Origin: Alcaligenes faecalis
GTDB taxonomy: Bacteria; Pseudomonadota; Gammaproteobacteria; Burkholderiales; Burkholderiaceae_B
Length of the DNA: 64,000 bases
Assembly (NCBI RefSeq): GCF_005311025.1
Contig: NZ_CP031747.1
Location: 2,478,954 to 2,542,953 of the forward strand
Direction of reading: 5' to 3'
The notes beneath the pieces are model-generated. The model was not told where the DNA came from, ran no database searches, and was given only the letters and a program-made list of their open reading frames with translations. Numbering within the stretch: the first letter of the stretch is position 1; the number at the start of each line of letters is the position of its first letter. A program made the translations under genes and the position numbers. Below are positions 54,229-63,317 of the stretch, piece after piece.

Positions 54229-55596
54229 TCAGGCATCAGCTTCCTTGTTTTGGCCAGGCACCTCATCCTCCGACAAGACCCAATCCAGCCGTTCGTGCTC
54301 TATATCCGTATGCAAGGGCTCAATGCCGGGCTGGGTACGTTTGGCTCTGGCCGATAGCTCGGCAAAGCGGCTGACTTTGCCGTACAAGCCTTGCTGGCCG
54401 GCCAGTGCAGTCACCGTGCTGTTGTAGTGTTTGCCCGCCTGCCCCAGGGTTTCGCCCAACTTTTTCAGGCGCTCGGCCAGGATGGATACCTGGTTGTAGA
54501 TATCCCCTGCGCGCTGACTTAATTCATGGGCTTGCTCGTTGCTGCGCACCATCATCCAGATATTGGCTACGGTACGCAAAATAGGCAGCAAGGTTGTGTG
54601 CGAGACCATCAGGACGTTCTTGCCCAGGCCGTAGTCAAACAGGCCATGATGCTGCTGCAAAGCCTGCATATAGGCCGCTTCAATGGGCACGTACATGAAC
54701 ACGAAGCCGGGGCTGTTCAAGCCTGCCAAGGCGCTGTAATCCTTGGAGGCCAGATCATCAATATGATTGCGTAGCGCTTGCACATGAGCTTGCAGGCTTT
54801 GTTGACGTTCCTCGTCAGTCTCAGCGCGGATAGCACGGTCGTAATCCACCAGGGACACTTTGCAATCGAGCACCAGATGCTTGTCCTGCGGCAGGTGCAC
54901 CACGAAGTCGGGGTATCGCAAGCGGCCTTGCTCGTCGCGGGCCTGCCATTGTGTGTCGAAGTGGACACCTCGTACCAAACCGGCCACTTCCAGCGTTTTT
55001 TCCAGCTGAGTTTCACCCCAGTTGCCAGTAGTCTTTTTGTCGCCCTTCAGCGCCACCGCCAGGGAGTGAGCCTCGGCACTCATGCGCAGACCCATTTCCT
55101 GCATGCGCTGCAGCTCCAGACTCAAGGCAGTCTGGCCTTTGACGGATTCATCGTGCACTTGATTCACACGCAGCTGGAAGCCTGCCAATTGCTCCCGGAA
55201 TGGTCGCAGCATTTCATCCAAAGTGCGCTGACTATCCTGACGCAGGGTCTGTCCTTTAGCCTCCAGAATCTGCTGGGCCAAAGACTCGAACTGCAAACGC
55301 ATCTGCTCGCGGCTATGCTCCAGGTCCTCTTGTATGGTCTGAGTGCGCATCTCCTGAGCCTGCAACTGGGCATCGCGGCGTATCAGCTCTTTGTCCAGCT
55401 CCACTGCCCTATCCTGCGCATCCTGAGTCTGCTCCTGAGCATGGGCCAGATCTTGTTCCAGACGTGTGCAGCGATCTTCCAGTGCCTGCTCGATAGGCGC
55501 ACTCATGCGCGCCCGCAGCCACAGCCCGATCAGCAAACCCAGCGCCAAGGCGACCAGGGCAATCAGCACATCCAAGCCCCTCAAATCCAGCTCCAT
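54229..55596 (-). CDS. rmuC: DNA recombination protein RmuC
   Basis: A 455-residue protein of the RmuC family, which limits inversions at short repeats and contains a nuclease-like fold. An N-terminal transmembrane helix (about 8-27, VLIALVALALGLLIGLWLRA) is followed by a long coiled coil (about 30-150) and the RmuC domain (about 165-420) with GNWGETQLEKTLEVAGL, RYPDFVVHLPQDKHLVLDCKV and FVFMYVPIEAAY. The C-terminus is acidic. It stands alone on the minus strand. Confidence 0.95.
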   Translation of the reverse strand: MELDLRGLDVLIALVALALGLLIGLWLRARMSAPIEQALEDRCTRLEQDLAHAQEQTQDAQDRAVELDKELIRRDAQLQAQEMRTQTIQEDLEHSREQMRLQFESLAQQILEAKGQTLRQDSQRTLDEMLRPFREQLAGFQLRVNQVHDESVKGQTALSLELQRMQEMGLRMSAEAHSLAVALKGDKKTTGNWGETQLEKTLEVAGLVRGVHFDTQWQARDEQGRLRYPDFVVHLPQDKHLVLDCKVSLVDYDRAIRAETDEERQQSLQAHVQALRNHIDDLASKDYSALAGLNSPGFVFMYVPIEAAYMQALQQHHGLFDYGLGKNVLMVSHTTLLPILRTVANIWMMVRSNEQAHELSQRAGDIYNQVSILAERLKKLGETLGQAGKHYNSTVTALAGQQGLYGKVSRFAELSARAKRTQPGIEPLHTDIEHERLDWVLSEDEVPGQNKEADA

Positions 55597-55874
55597 CTAC
55601 CGTACTCCTGCCCAGCACCGCTCGCTCAGGAATGCCCTGGCGGGTCTGTCTGGCTAAGCCTGCTATTTAACCGTATAACGCTGGTAATTTATACACCCTT
55701 TTTCAGTCTTCTTCGAAAGAGAGCGGGATGTTTTCATCCAGCCTGCATCCACAGAAAACCTGCAGCCATGCAGTCACATCCAGATAAAACTGGACGCTAA
55801 ATCCCGTATTTGGGGGACAAATCAGAAACGTCTGCTCGTTAGGATGGGGAGGTCTCTGATTTTTATGTCTTGTC

Positions 55875-56885
55875 ATGAACTGGATCAGCAATGCACGGAT
55901 CGTGGCGATTTTCTCTGTCGTCTGCCTGCATATCGCCGCCTATGCCGTCCTGAACGCCGAGTTGGGTACTGCAAACTGGTGGAGTGGCAACTTCTACGAT
56001 GCTGCCACCCGCTGGTGTGTGCCGGTATTCGTCATGGTCAGCGGCGCACTCTTGCTGGAGCCTCGTCCCCAGGAAGGCATGAAGCTGTTTTATCGGAAGC
56101 GAGCATCGCGAGTCTTGCTGCCGCTGCTGTTCTGGACCGCTTTCTATCTGGGCTGGACGGCCTTCAAGCAGCATTGGTGGACGCCGGACGCGGACCCCTA
56201 TCCCTATCTGGAGCGGCTGCTACAGGGTCGGCCTTATTTCCATCTCTGGTTTCTGTACATGATTGTGTTCCTGTACCTGTTCACGCCCTTTTTGCGTCGC
56301 ATGGTTCAGAACACCAACTTGAAGCAGCTGGCTGCGCTGACCGGAGCGGCCTTTGTGCTGTCCGCCCTTAGCACCCTCAGCAATCCGGACTTGAACACCC
56401 ACTCTGCGCCCTTCTTTACCTGGTTCCTGTCCTATCTGCCCTATTTCCTGCTCGGTTATCTGCTGCGCAAAGTACCGGTGAATGTGCCCCGCTGGCTGAC
56501 TATCACGGTGCTGCTGAGCAGTATCGTGGCAACGGCCTGGGGCTTTTATGCACTGGCTATCACGCACGATAGACAAACGGGTGCGTACTTTTATGATTAC
56601 CTGAGCATCACCGTCATCCCCATGTCCATCGCGCTGATTCTGCTGCTGCGTGACTGGGATCAGCCTTTGATCAACTCGCGTATCAGCGCCCATCTGGCGG
56701 AGCTGACCTTGGGGGTGTATTTGATCCACCCCTGGCTGATCGACCTGATGTACCGCTACCTGTTCACGGCACTGGATTTCAATGCGCTGTGGTCGATTCC
56801 GGTGCTGGCGGTAGCTATTTATGGGCTATCCCTGTTGCTGACGGCGGGCTTCAAAGCGACGCCGGTTTTGCGGGCAACCGTCTAA
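55875..56885 (+). CDS. Membrane acyltransferase 3 family protein
   Basis: A 336-residue integral membrane protein of the acyltransferase 3 / OafA-WecH family, with about ten helices. The conserved His lies in the first helix (VVCLHIAAYAV), and WCVPVFVMVSGALLL and FYRKRASRVLLPLLFW are typical. Members transfer acetyl or similar groups to polysaccharides, lipids or osmoprotectants. No glycan gene is adjacent, so the acceptor is unknown. The 278-base stretch upstream, to rmuC, holds no further gene that I can support. Confidence 0.9.
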   Translation: MNWISNARIVAIFSVVCLHIAAYAVLNAELGTANWWSGNFYDAATRWCVPVFVMVSGALLLEPRPQEGMKLFYRKRASRVLLPLLFWTAFYLGWTAFKQHWWTPDADPYPYLERLLQGRPYFHLWFLYMIVFLYLFTPFLRRMVQNTNLKQLAALTGAAFVLSALSTLSNPDLNTHSAPFFTWFLSYLPYFLLGYLLRKVPVNVPRWLTITVLLSSIVATAWGFYALAITHDRQTGAYFYDYLSITVIPMSIALILLLRDWDQPLINSRISAHLAELTLGVYLIHPWLIDLMYRYLFTALDFNALWSIPVLAVAIYGLSLLLTAGFKATPVLRATV

Positions 56886-56898
56886 AAACAAATACGTC

Positions 56899-56937
56899 AA
56901 AAAAAATGGGCAAGCTTCCAAGGGAAAACTTGCCCAT
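56899..56937 (-). terminator. Terminator between acyltransferase and dadA
   Basis: ATGGGCAAG (56906-56914) pairs perfectly with CTTGCCCAT (56929-56937). On the minus strand the stem is followed by eight T, so it serves the leftward dadA transcript, about 140 bases past its stop. Confidence 0.75.
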
Positions 56938-57080
56938 CTCCATCTACTGGTACGCAATCATCGCTACTGATTACTAGCGGCCAGTTACCCAGCGCCAAAC
57001 GTTCAATACCACGCCCTGCTACCGTAAACCCATGACCGGCCACGGACAATTTGCCACGTACCCATCATCCGCTTCAAGGT

Positions 57081-58328
57081 CTAAGGACGAAATGGAGCAT
57101 CATCAATAGGCGAAGCCTCGCCCGTCAGGTGAGCCGCCAGAATCGCCGCGCTGCCGCAAGCCAAGGTGAAGCCCAATGCGCCGTGGCCTGCATTCACCCA
57201 CAAGCGACCGGCCAGCTTGCTGGCCCCCACAACGGGCTTGCCCGAAGGCGTAGCAGGGCGCAAACCGGCCCAGGTCTGCGCCTGCTCCAGCGGCAGGCCA
57301 GGGAATAGATCCTTCACCTGTTGCTTCAAAGTTGCCATACGGGCAGCGGGAATATCCAGGCCATCAAAACCAATATCTACCATCGCTGCCATACGCAGCA
57401 CTTCACCCAGACGGGCGTACACAATGCGCTGTTCGTAGTCGGTCACGCTGATAGCTGGCACGGCCTGATTCAAGCCTTCCAGAGGCAGGCTCAAGCTATA
57501 ACCCTTCAAGGGGTAGATCAGGGGACGGCCACCTAGCTGACGCAGCAAAGGCACCGTGCCCATACCGCTGGCCACAACAAACTGATCCGCCTGTATCTCG
57601 CCTTCGGCGGTTTGCACCGCACGAATATCACGCCCTTCCATCACGAAGCGCTGCACCGGCGTGTTCAACTTCAACTGGTAGTCGCTGTCGTTTTGCATGC
57701 GCTCATGCAAGGCCACGGAAAACAGATAAGCGTCGCCCGCTTCTTCGCTAGGCGTGTAAATCGCACCCTGCAAGCGCGAGCCCAACGCCTGCAAAGAAGG
57801 CTCCAGCTCCAGCACTTGGGCCGCTTCCAGCACTTGCTGCGAAGATCCCATATCCGCCTGCAATTGCGCCTGTTCACGCGCATGCTGGAACGGGCCGGGA
57901 CTGCGGAACACAATCAATTTGCCATTGTTTTGATGGGCAAACTCCAGATTGAAGCGCTCTTGCCAGTCGTGCAGGATATCGCGGCTCAGATAGGACAAGG
58001 TCAGCATCTGCGCGGTGGTACGGCGCACCACATCGCCTCGGCAGGCTTTCAGAAAATGCAGCAGCCAGCGCCACTGCTGCGGGCTCAACGCAGGCTTGAA
58101 GCGCAGGGGCGAGTCTTTATTCAATAACCAGCGTGGCAAATCCTTGAACACACCGGGATCGGCCAGGGGGGCCACATAGCTGTAGCTCAGTTGTCCGCCG
58201 TTGGCAAAGCTGGTCTGTCCGGCTACTTGCGAACCGGCTTCCAGTACCGTGACCTTCACCCCTTTCTGGCGCAACATGAACGCGGTGCTCATCCCAATGA
58301 CACCGGCGCCGATAATACATACATGCAT
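57081..58328 (-). CDS. dadA: D-amino acid dehydrogenase
   Basis: FAD-dependent enzyme of 415 residues that oxidatively deaminates D-amino acids, chiefly D-alanine, at the inner membrane. The FAD-binding start is CIIGAGVIGMSTAFML, then LEAGSQVAGQTSFANGGQLS, the family marker, and the C-terminal FAD segment WVNAGHGALGFTLACGSA. No alanine racemase (dadX) is adjacent. A LysR regulator gene lies just upstream on the same strand, and a perfect palindrome sits between them. Confidence 0.94.
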   Translation of the reverse strand: MHVCIIGAGVIGMSTAFMLRQKGVKVTVLEAGSQVAGQTSFANGGQLSYSYVAPLADPGVFKDLPRWLLNKDSPLRFKPALSPQQWRWLLHFLKACRGDVVRRTTAQMLTLSYLSRDILHDWQERFNLEFAHQNNGKLIVFRSPGPFQHAREQAQLQADMGSSQQVLEAAQVLELEPSLQALGSRLQGAIYTPSEEAGDAYLFSVALHERMQNDSDYQLKLNTPVQRFVMEGRDIRAVQTAEGEIQADQFVVASGMGTVPLLRQLGGRPLIYPLKGYSLSLPLEGLNQAVPAISVTDYEQRIVYARLGEVLRMAAMVDIGFDGLDIPAARMATLKQQVKDLFPGLPLEQAQTWAGLRPATPSGKPVVGASKLAGRLWVNAGHGALGFTLACGSAAILAAHLTGEASPIDDAPFRP

Positions 58329-58398
58329 GGAAATACCCCCAATAACTGGCCTCTATTGTCTTGGGGGACGCTGTAGAGCGCCAATGAATAGTTGGCGC

Positions 58399-58423
58399 AT
58401 TCCATAACCCTGGGTTATGGAAT
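58399..58423. promoter_or_regulatory. 25-bp perfect palindrome upstream of dadA
   Basis: The arm ATTCCATAACCC (58399-58410) is exactly mirrored at 58412-58423 around one T. It lies 71-95 bases before the dadA start and just past the LysR stop. The size and T-N11-A content fit a LysR-type operator. No T run follows, so a terminator is less likely. Confidence 0.6.
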
Positions 58424-58434
58424 CAGCGTTCTAC

Positions 58435-59319
58435 TCAATCCGGAAAACGGCATTCCAGCAGAGCCTGCCGGATGTGGTCCAACACACGTTCACGCGAGCC
58501 AGAACCGGCATCGTCGTGAGCCGTCAAAATGCTGACTGGAATTGGCAAAGGCTCGGGCAGGCGGTGTATGGCAAGGCCTCGGCCCTGCATGGCACGGGCC
58601 GTAACCAGATCCACCAGAGCCTCGCCCACCTGTTGTAAAACCAGACCACAAGCCACGTAATGGGTCTGCACACGCATGAAGGGCGCAACATCGGGGACAT
58701 AGCTTTGCAGCAGATCTTCCACCATCGCGCCAACGGGATCGTCAGCGTCCAAAGCGATGAAAGCACGCTCGGCCATCTCCTCCCAATGGCGTAAGGGTGC
58801 AACGCCCGGCAAGGTAACGTGCACCAGTTCGGTATGGGCCAGCACCTGCTGTTGCACACCGGAAGACTCGCCCTGATCAAAGCTCATCACCATATCCAGG
58901 TCGCGCGTCTCCAGAGCTTGCAAGAGCTCCCCGCTGTGGTGTGTGCGCAGCTCGAAACTCATGGCCGGGTGAGCCCGACGACAACGGCTCAAGGCCACCG
59001 GCAATAGCTCCAGACCAAAAGCCGGGCTGCTGCCAATACGCCACAAGCCTTCATGGTGGGAGCGCAGATTACGCGCCAAGCGGCTGACGTCATCCAGATT
59101 CTGATGCAGACGCGCAACGTAGGGGGCCAGAATGCTGGCCTCACGCGTCGGGATCAGGCGACCGCGCACACGGTCGAACAATCGAAAGCCCAGCTGCATT
59201 TCTGCAGTCGCCAACATTTTGCTGGCCGCTGGCTGAGAGATATGCAGCAGCTGCGCGGCCTGCGTCAACGAGCCGCCACGGCAAATCGCATCAAAAATTT
59301 CCACATGCCGCCACCGCAT
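58435..59319 (-). CDS. LysR-type regulator, probable dadA controller
   Basis: A 294-residue LysR regulator with an N-terminal winged helix (MRWRHVEIFDAICRGGSLTQAAQLLHISQPAASKML) and an effector-binding domain. It is encoded on the same strand directly upstream of dadA, with a 106-base gap that contains the 25-bp palindrome. In enterobacteria dad genes are controlled by Lrp; a LysR arrangement points to different control. The effector may be a D-amino acid, which is inference. Confidence 0.92.
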   Translation of the reverse strand: MRWRHVEIFDAICRGGSLTQAAQLLHISQPAASKMLATAEMQLGFRLFDRVRGRLIPTREASILAPYVARLHQNLDDVSRLARNLRSHHEGLWRIGSSPAFGLELLPVALSRCRRAHPAMSFELRTHHSGELLQALETRDLDMVMSFDQGESSGVQQQVLAHTELVHVTLPGVAPLRHWEEMAERAFIALDADDPVGAMVEDLLQSYVPDVAPFMRVQTHYVACGLVLQQVGEALVDLVTARAMQGRGLAIHRLPEPLPIPVSILTAHDDAGSGSRERVLDHIRQALLECRFPD

Positions 59320-59466
59320 CGCTCGGCCCTCCTGCTGCGTACTGGTCTGAAAACAAGGTATTATCCTGCAACTTGGCCTGACATAAAACGCGTCAGTCCC
59401 CGGTGCTTACTTGGTATCCTATAGCCCTTTGAGTCTTTTGCCGTGCGCCAGGCGCCGGGCGAGCTT

Positions 59467-60135
59467 ATGGCTGCCAATCCTTATAAAAAACGCGAACCCA
59501 ATATCCGTGAACAAGTCTACGGCATGCTGCGCCAGGACATTGCCTTGGGCAAAATCGGTTTTGATGTGCGGCTGGTGGATAACGAAATTGCCGCCAGCCT
59601 GAATGTCTCACGCATGCCGGTGCGCGAAGCCTTGCTGCAACTGAAAAACGAAGGGGTGCTGGAAGGAACTTCGCGCGGTTTTGTATTGCGGGTCTACACC
59701 GCCCAGGATATTGAAGATATTTTCTCGGTGCGCCTGTTGCTGGAGCCACCAGCCGCCAAGCTGGCCTGCATGAATCAAAGCAGAGTGGGCATGCTGGCCA
59801 TGGAACAGGCCCTGAGCCGCATTGAAGCCACGCATCAGCAGGGCGACCCTATCGACAATATTCAGGCCAACTGGGCGTTCCGCAGCGCCTGGATCAGCAT
59901 GGTGCCCAACAAGCAACTAGTCGATACGATGGCGCGCCTGCATGATCAGGCTGATCAGGCCCGGATTGCCTGCTTGCAAGACCCTCAATTCCGTCTGGAA
60001 ACCATGCAGCGGGCCAAGGGGATTTGTCAGGCTTTCAGCGAGCGTCAGGAAGAGCAGGCGGCCCATCTGATCATGGAAAATCTGGTCATTTGCTGCTCGG
60101 CTTACTGCCTCAAGCAGGCGGAGCTGCTGGCTTAA
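59467..60135 (+). CDS. GntR family (FCD type) regulator
   Basis: A 222-residue regulator. The N-terminal winged helix contains IREQVYGMLRQDIALGKI and LNVSRMPVREALLQLKNEGVLEG, followed by an FCD-type all-helical ligand domain (about 80-215). The start MAANPYKKRE at 59467 was preferred to a start eight codons upstream. It is convergent with a Bug receptor gene and near an acyl-CoA ligase gene, which it may regulate through a palindrome at 61591. Confidence 0.9.
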   Translation: MAANPYKKREPNIREQVYGMLRQDIALGKIGFDVRLVDNEIAASLNVSRMPVREALLQLKNEGVLEGTSRGFVLRVYTAQDIEDIFSVRLLLEPPAAKLACMNQSRVGMLAMEQALSRIEATHQQGDPIDNIQANWAFRSAWISMVPNKQLVDTMARLHDQADQARIACLQDPQFRLETMQRAKGICQAFSERQEEQAAHLIMENLVICCSAYCLKQAELLA

Positions 60136-60322
60136 TGATTCAGCATAAGCAGGAAGCAGCAAGGCAGGCTGTGATTGCCGCCGCCGATGCTTCCTGCTTA
60201 AGCACCGGCAATATAAAGCCCCGGCTGTAACCCATAGACAAGGTTTAGCCCTTCAGCCCAAGCAACTGTCTTGTGTGTTGAAGACAGTGTCCCCTCATGA
60301 TTCCGGACAGCCCACACACAAC

Positions 60323-60349
60323 AAAAAAAGGCGCCGTAGCGCCTTTTTT
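60323..60349. terminator. Bidirectional terminator between GntR and Bug genes
   Basis: GGCGC pairs with GCGCC around CGTA, flanked by seven A on the left and six T on the right. The position between convergent genes fits both transcripts. Confidence 0.85.
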
Positions 60350-60366
60350 CTTCAAGCCATCACGTC

Positions 60367-61323
60367 TTAGTCCAGCGTGATTTCCAGAGCCTTGATGGTT
60401 GGTCCCATGGCTTGAGCATCGTGCTCGATCAGGTCAGCAAACTCTTTGGGCGTGGAAGGCTCGATCTGGATACCGAAGTCCACGAATTTCTTGACCACTG
60501 CATCCTCTTTCAGGACAGCCGTCAGTTGCTCGGTCAGGCGGGCTACGTCTTCATCAGGCGTACCAGCTTTGGCCGAAATACCCCACCAGATGGTGAATGC
60601 CACATTGGGGATACCGGCTTCGGCAATGGTAGGCACATCTGGACGCAGAGGGCTGCGCTCCGTTGTCGCTGCGGCAATCGCGCGCAGGCGGCCATCTTCC
60701 AGGAAGCCACGGCTGCCCGTCAGCACGTCAAAGATAAAGTCGATCTGGCCGCTGACGGCATCAATCAAAGCGGGGCCTGCGCCCTTGTAAGGCACGTGCA
60801 CCAGACGAGCGCCGGTCTCTTTACGCAGCATCTCGCCCAAAAGATGAGTGCCCGTACCCATACCAGGCGAACCGTATGTCAGCTCCTGCTTCTGGCCAGC
60901 TGCAACCAGATCCTGAACCGTCTTGAAGGGGCTGTCTTTATTGACCAGCAGGAACACCGGCGCCTTGGCAGCCAGCGTCATGGGGATCAGGTCGGTAGCC
61001 ACGTCGTAATTCAGACGTTGGTACAGGTGGCGGTTCAAGGAGTAAGCACCGCTATCGGCCAGGAACAACACCGTACCCAAGGAGCTGGGGTTGGCGTTTT
61101 TCACCACGTTCATGGCAACCTGGGCACCCGCACCCGGGCGGTTTTCCACAATGACTTTCTGATCAAAGCGTGTGCCCATTTCCTGGGAAATCACCCGCGC
61201 CAACTGGTCAGCCGCACCGCCCGGTGGGTAAGGCACAACCAGCGTCACATTCTTGTTTTGAGCATGGGCCTGTGCACCCAACATCAGCGCACAACACGTT
61301 GCTAATTTAAGCCATACCTTCAT
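60367..61323 (-). CDS. Tripartite tricarboxylate transporter (Bug) receptor
   Basis: Periplasmic Bug-family receptor, 318 residues, with the signal peptide MKVWLKLATCCALMLGAQAHA. The family start VTLVVPYPPGGAADQLARVIS, the loop ENRPGAGAQVAMNVV and HVPYKGAGPALIDAVSGQIDF are present. No membrane subunits are nearby. It is divergent from the acyl-CoA ligase gene and convergent with the GntR gene, so it may deliver the acid used by that ligase, or serve as a sensor. Confidence 0.92.
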   Translation of the reverse strand: MKVWLKLATCCALMLGAQAHAQNKNVTLVVPYPPGGAADQLARVISQEMGTRFDQKVIVENRPGAGAQVAMNVVKNANPSSLGTVLFLADSGAYSLNRHLYQRLNYDVATDLIPMTLAAKAPVFLLVNKDSPFKTVQDLVAAGQKQELTYGSPGMGTGTHLLGEMLRKETGARLVHVPYKGAGPALIDAVSGQIDFIFDVLTGSRGFLEDGRLRAIAAATTERSPLRPDVPTIAEAGIPNVAFTIWWGISAKAGTPDEDVARLTEQLTAVLKEDAVVKKFVDFGIQIEPSTPKEFADLIEHDAQAMGPTIKALEITLD

Positions 61324-61679
61324 TGTTCTATCCCCGTTGCCCCTGTGGGCTTATTCAAAGTCATTGTGAAGCACATTGGCTCAAACACGTGAGCCTGGCC
61401 TGCTTGTTGCTGATCGACTGTCGTCCATAAACCTGATCAACCGTCTTGCTGGCCATCCTGCTCCGGCCTGCAAAACGCCCCCTTTTCTGTCCTTGCTCCG
61501 CCCCTGGTTTGCGCGAAATACCACTGCCTGGTGAGCTCTGCTACTTCGGGTTTTTCCGGTGAAGGACAGGAATTTCAAAATAATATATTGCAGTATACTG
61601 TTTGTAGGATATTAGTAATTTCACCCATGCATATCGGCTTGCCGCCTTGATCGCGCGTTGGCCGGGAGACAGATAGATC
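61324..61679. promoter_or_regulatory. Divergent control region between Bug receptor and acyl-CoA ligase genes
   Basis: A 356-base gap without a supported gene. Its centre (61571-61625) is markedly AT-rich. The perfect palindrome CAGTATACTG lies at 61591-61600 and contains TATACT (61594-61599), a good -10 hexamer for the rightward ligase gene. The core GTATAC fits operators of FCD-type GntR regulators. Confidence 0.5.
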
Positions 61680-63296
61680 ATGCACGCCCATTCCATTCCT
61701 GCTTCTGAATTGCCGCTGTTTTCAATACCTGCCACGCAACGCACGGTACCCGCCCTGTTGCGCCTGCGCGCAGAGCGCATGGGTGATGCTCCGCTGTTTT
61801 CAGACCGCAACACTCACTACACCGGCCAGCAAACCTTGCAGACGGCCGCTGCCAGTGCCAGTCGATTGAGCCGCGCCGGTATCAAACGTGGCGACCGTGT
61901 TGCCTTGCTGTGCACCAACCGCCACGAATTCCTGGATATGGTTCTGGGTTGCGGCTGGCTGGGCGCGATTGTGGTGCCTATCAATACGGCCTCGCGCGGG
62001 GCGCAGTTGCAGCACATCTTGTGCAATAGCCAAGCCAGTTTGCTGGTAGTGGAAACGGATCTGACGCCGCTGCTGGCCGATGTGGACCTTGGCGCTACCG
62101 CCGTCCAGCAAGCCTGGTTGATTCAAGGCCAGGAAGCGGCACAAACACTGGCGGTGAGCACCTGCGATCTGCCTGCTTTGGGCGATTACTGCGAGCCTGC
62201 CGATATAGGCCCCGGCGATACGCTGGCCATTCTGTACACCTCCGGCACCTCGGGCCCTTCCAAAGGCGTCCAGTGCCCGCACGCCCAGTTCTACTGGTGG
62301 GGCATTTACACCGCCAGCAAGCTGGGCATGAAGCCCGATGATGTGCTGTACACCTGCCTGCCCATGTTCCACACCAATGCCTTGAACACGTTTTTCCAGG
62401 CTCTGGTCAGCGACGCCTGCATGGTGGTGGACAAGCGTTTCTCGGCCAGCCGTTTCTTCGACAATCTGTATGAAACCGGCGCCACGATTACCTATCTGCT
62501 AGGCGCAATGGTGCCTATCCTGCTGTCCAAACCTGAGACGGCGGCAGAGAAGCTGCACAGGACGCGCATTGCATTAGGCCCCGGTGTTCCCGAGCAATTT
62601 CATAGCCAGTTTCTGGAGCGCTGCCGCATGCATCTGCTGGATGGCTTTGGCTCTACCGAGACCAACTATGTCATGGGCCGCGGCATTCAGGAACAGCGCA
62701 ATGGCTATATGGGCCGTGTGTCGGAAGGTTTTGAGGCTCTGGTCGTGGATGAGCACGACAACCCCTTGCCAGACGGTGAAGTGGGCGAACTGTTACTGCG
62801 CGCCGATGAACCCTACGCCTTCGCGCTGGGATACTACGGTCAACCGGACAAGACAGTCGAAACCTGGAAAAACCTGTGGTTCCACACGGGTGACCGCGTC
62901 GTGCGCGATGCGGATGGTTACTACCGCTTTGTGGACCGCCTGAAGGACATGATTCGCCGTCGTGGTGAGAACATTTCCTCCTACGAAGTCGAGCAGGCTT
63001 TGGCCAGCCATCCTGCGGTCCATACGGTTGCTGTCTATGCCGCCAAGTCCGAGCTGGCCGAAGACGAGGTCATGGCCATGATTGTGTTGCGTCCGGATTG
63101 CACGGTCAGCTGCGAGGAGCTGCTGCAGCATTGCGAGCGCCGTCTGCCCTACTTTGCGGTGCCGCGCTTTATTGAGTTTGCCCAGGTCTTGCCCACCACG
63201 GAAAATGGCAAGATTCAGAAGTTTGCCCTGCGTGATCGCGGCATTGGTCCCGACACCTGGGATAGAGAAAAAGCAGGCTATCAGGTTCGCCGCTGA
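61680..63296 (+). CDS. AMP-dependent acyl-CoA ligase (CaiC-like)
   Basis: A 538-residue adenylate-forming ligase resembling crotonobetaine/carnitine-CoA ligases and medium-chain ligases. The P-loop AILYTSGTSGPSKGVQ lies at about 182-197, GFGSTETNYV in the middle, LWFHTGDRVVRD and RRRGENISSYEVE at the hinge, and the catalytic Lys in TTENGKIQKFALRD. It probably activates an imported carboxylate. Twenty-one bases separate it from the thiolase-fold gene, so they form an operon. The substrate is unknown. Confidence 0.92.
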   Translation: MHAHSIPASELPLFSIPATQRTVPALLRLRAERMGDAPLFSDRNTHYTGQQTLQTAAASASRLSRAGIKRGDRVALLCTNRHEFLDMVLGCGWLGAIVVPINTASRGAQLQHILCNSQASLLVVETDLTPLLADVDLGATAVQQAWLIQGQEAAQTLAVSTCDLPALGDYCEPADIGPGDTLAILYTSGTSGPSKGVQCPHAQFYWWGIYTASKLGMKPDDVLYTCLPMFHTNALNTFFQALVSDACMVVDKRFSASRFFDNLYETGATITYLLGAMVPILLSKPETAAEKLHRTRIALGPGVPEQFHSQFLERCRMHLLDGFGSTETNYVMGRGIQEQRNGYMGRVSEGFEALVVDEHDNPLPDGEVGELLLRADEPYAFALGYYGQPDKTVETWKNLWFHTGDRVVRDADGYYRFVDRLKDMIRRRGENISSYEVEQALASHPAVHTVAVYAAKSELAEDEVMAMIVLRPDCTVSCEELLQHCERRLPYFAVPRFIEFAQVLPTTENGKIQKFALRDRGIGPDTWDREKAGYQVRR

Positions 63297-63317
63297 TGGC
63301 TGCCACAGGAATTCAAT

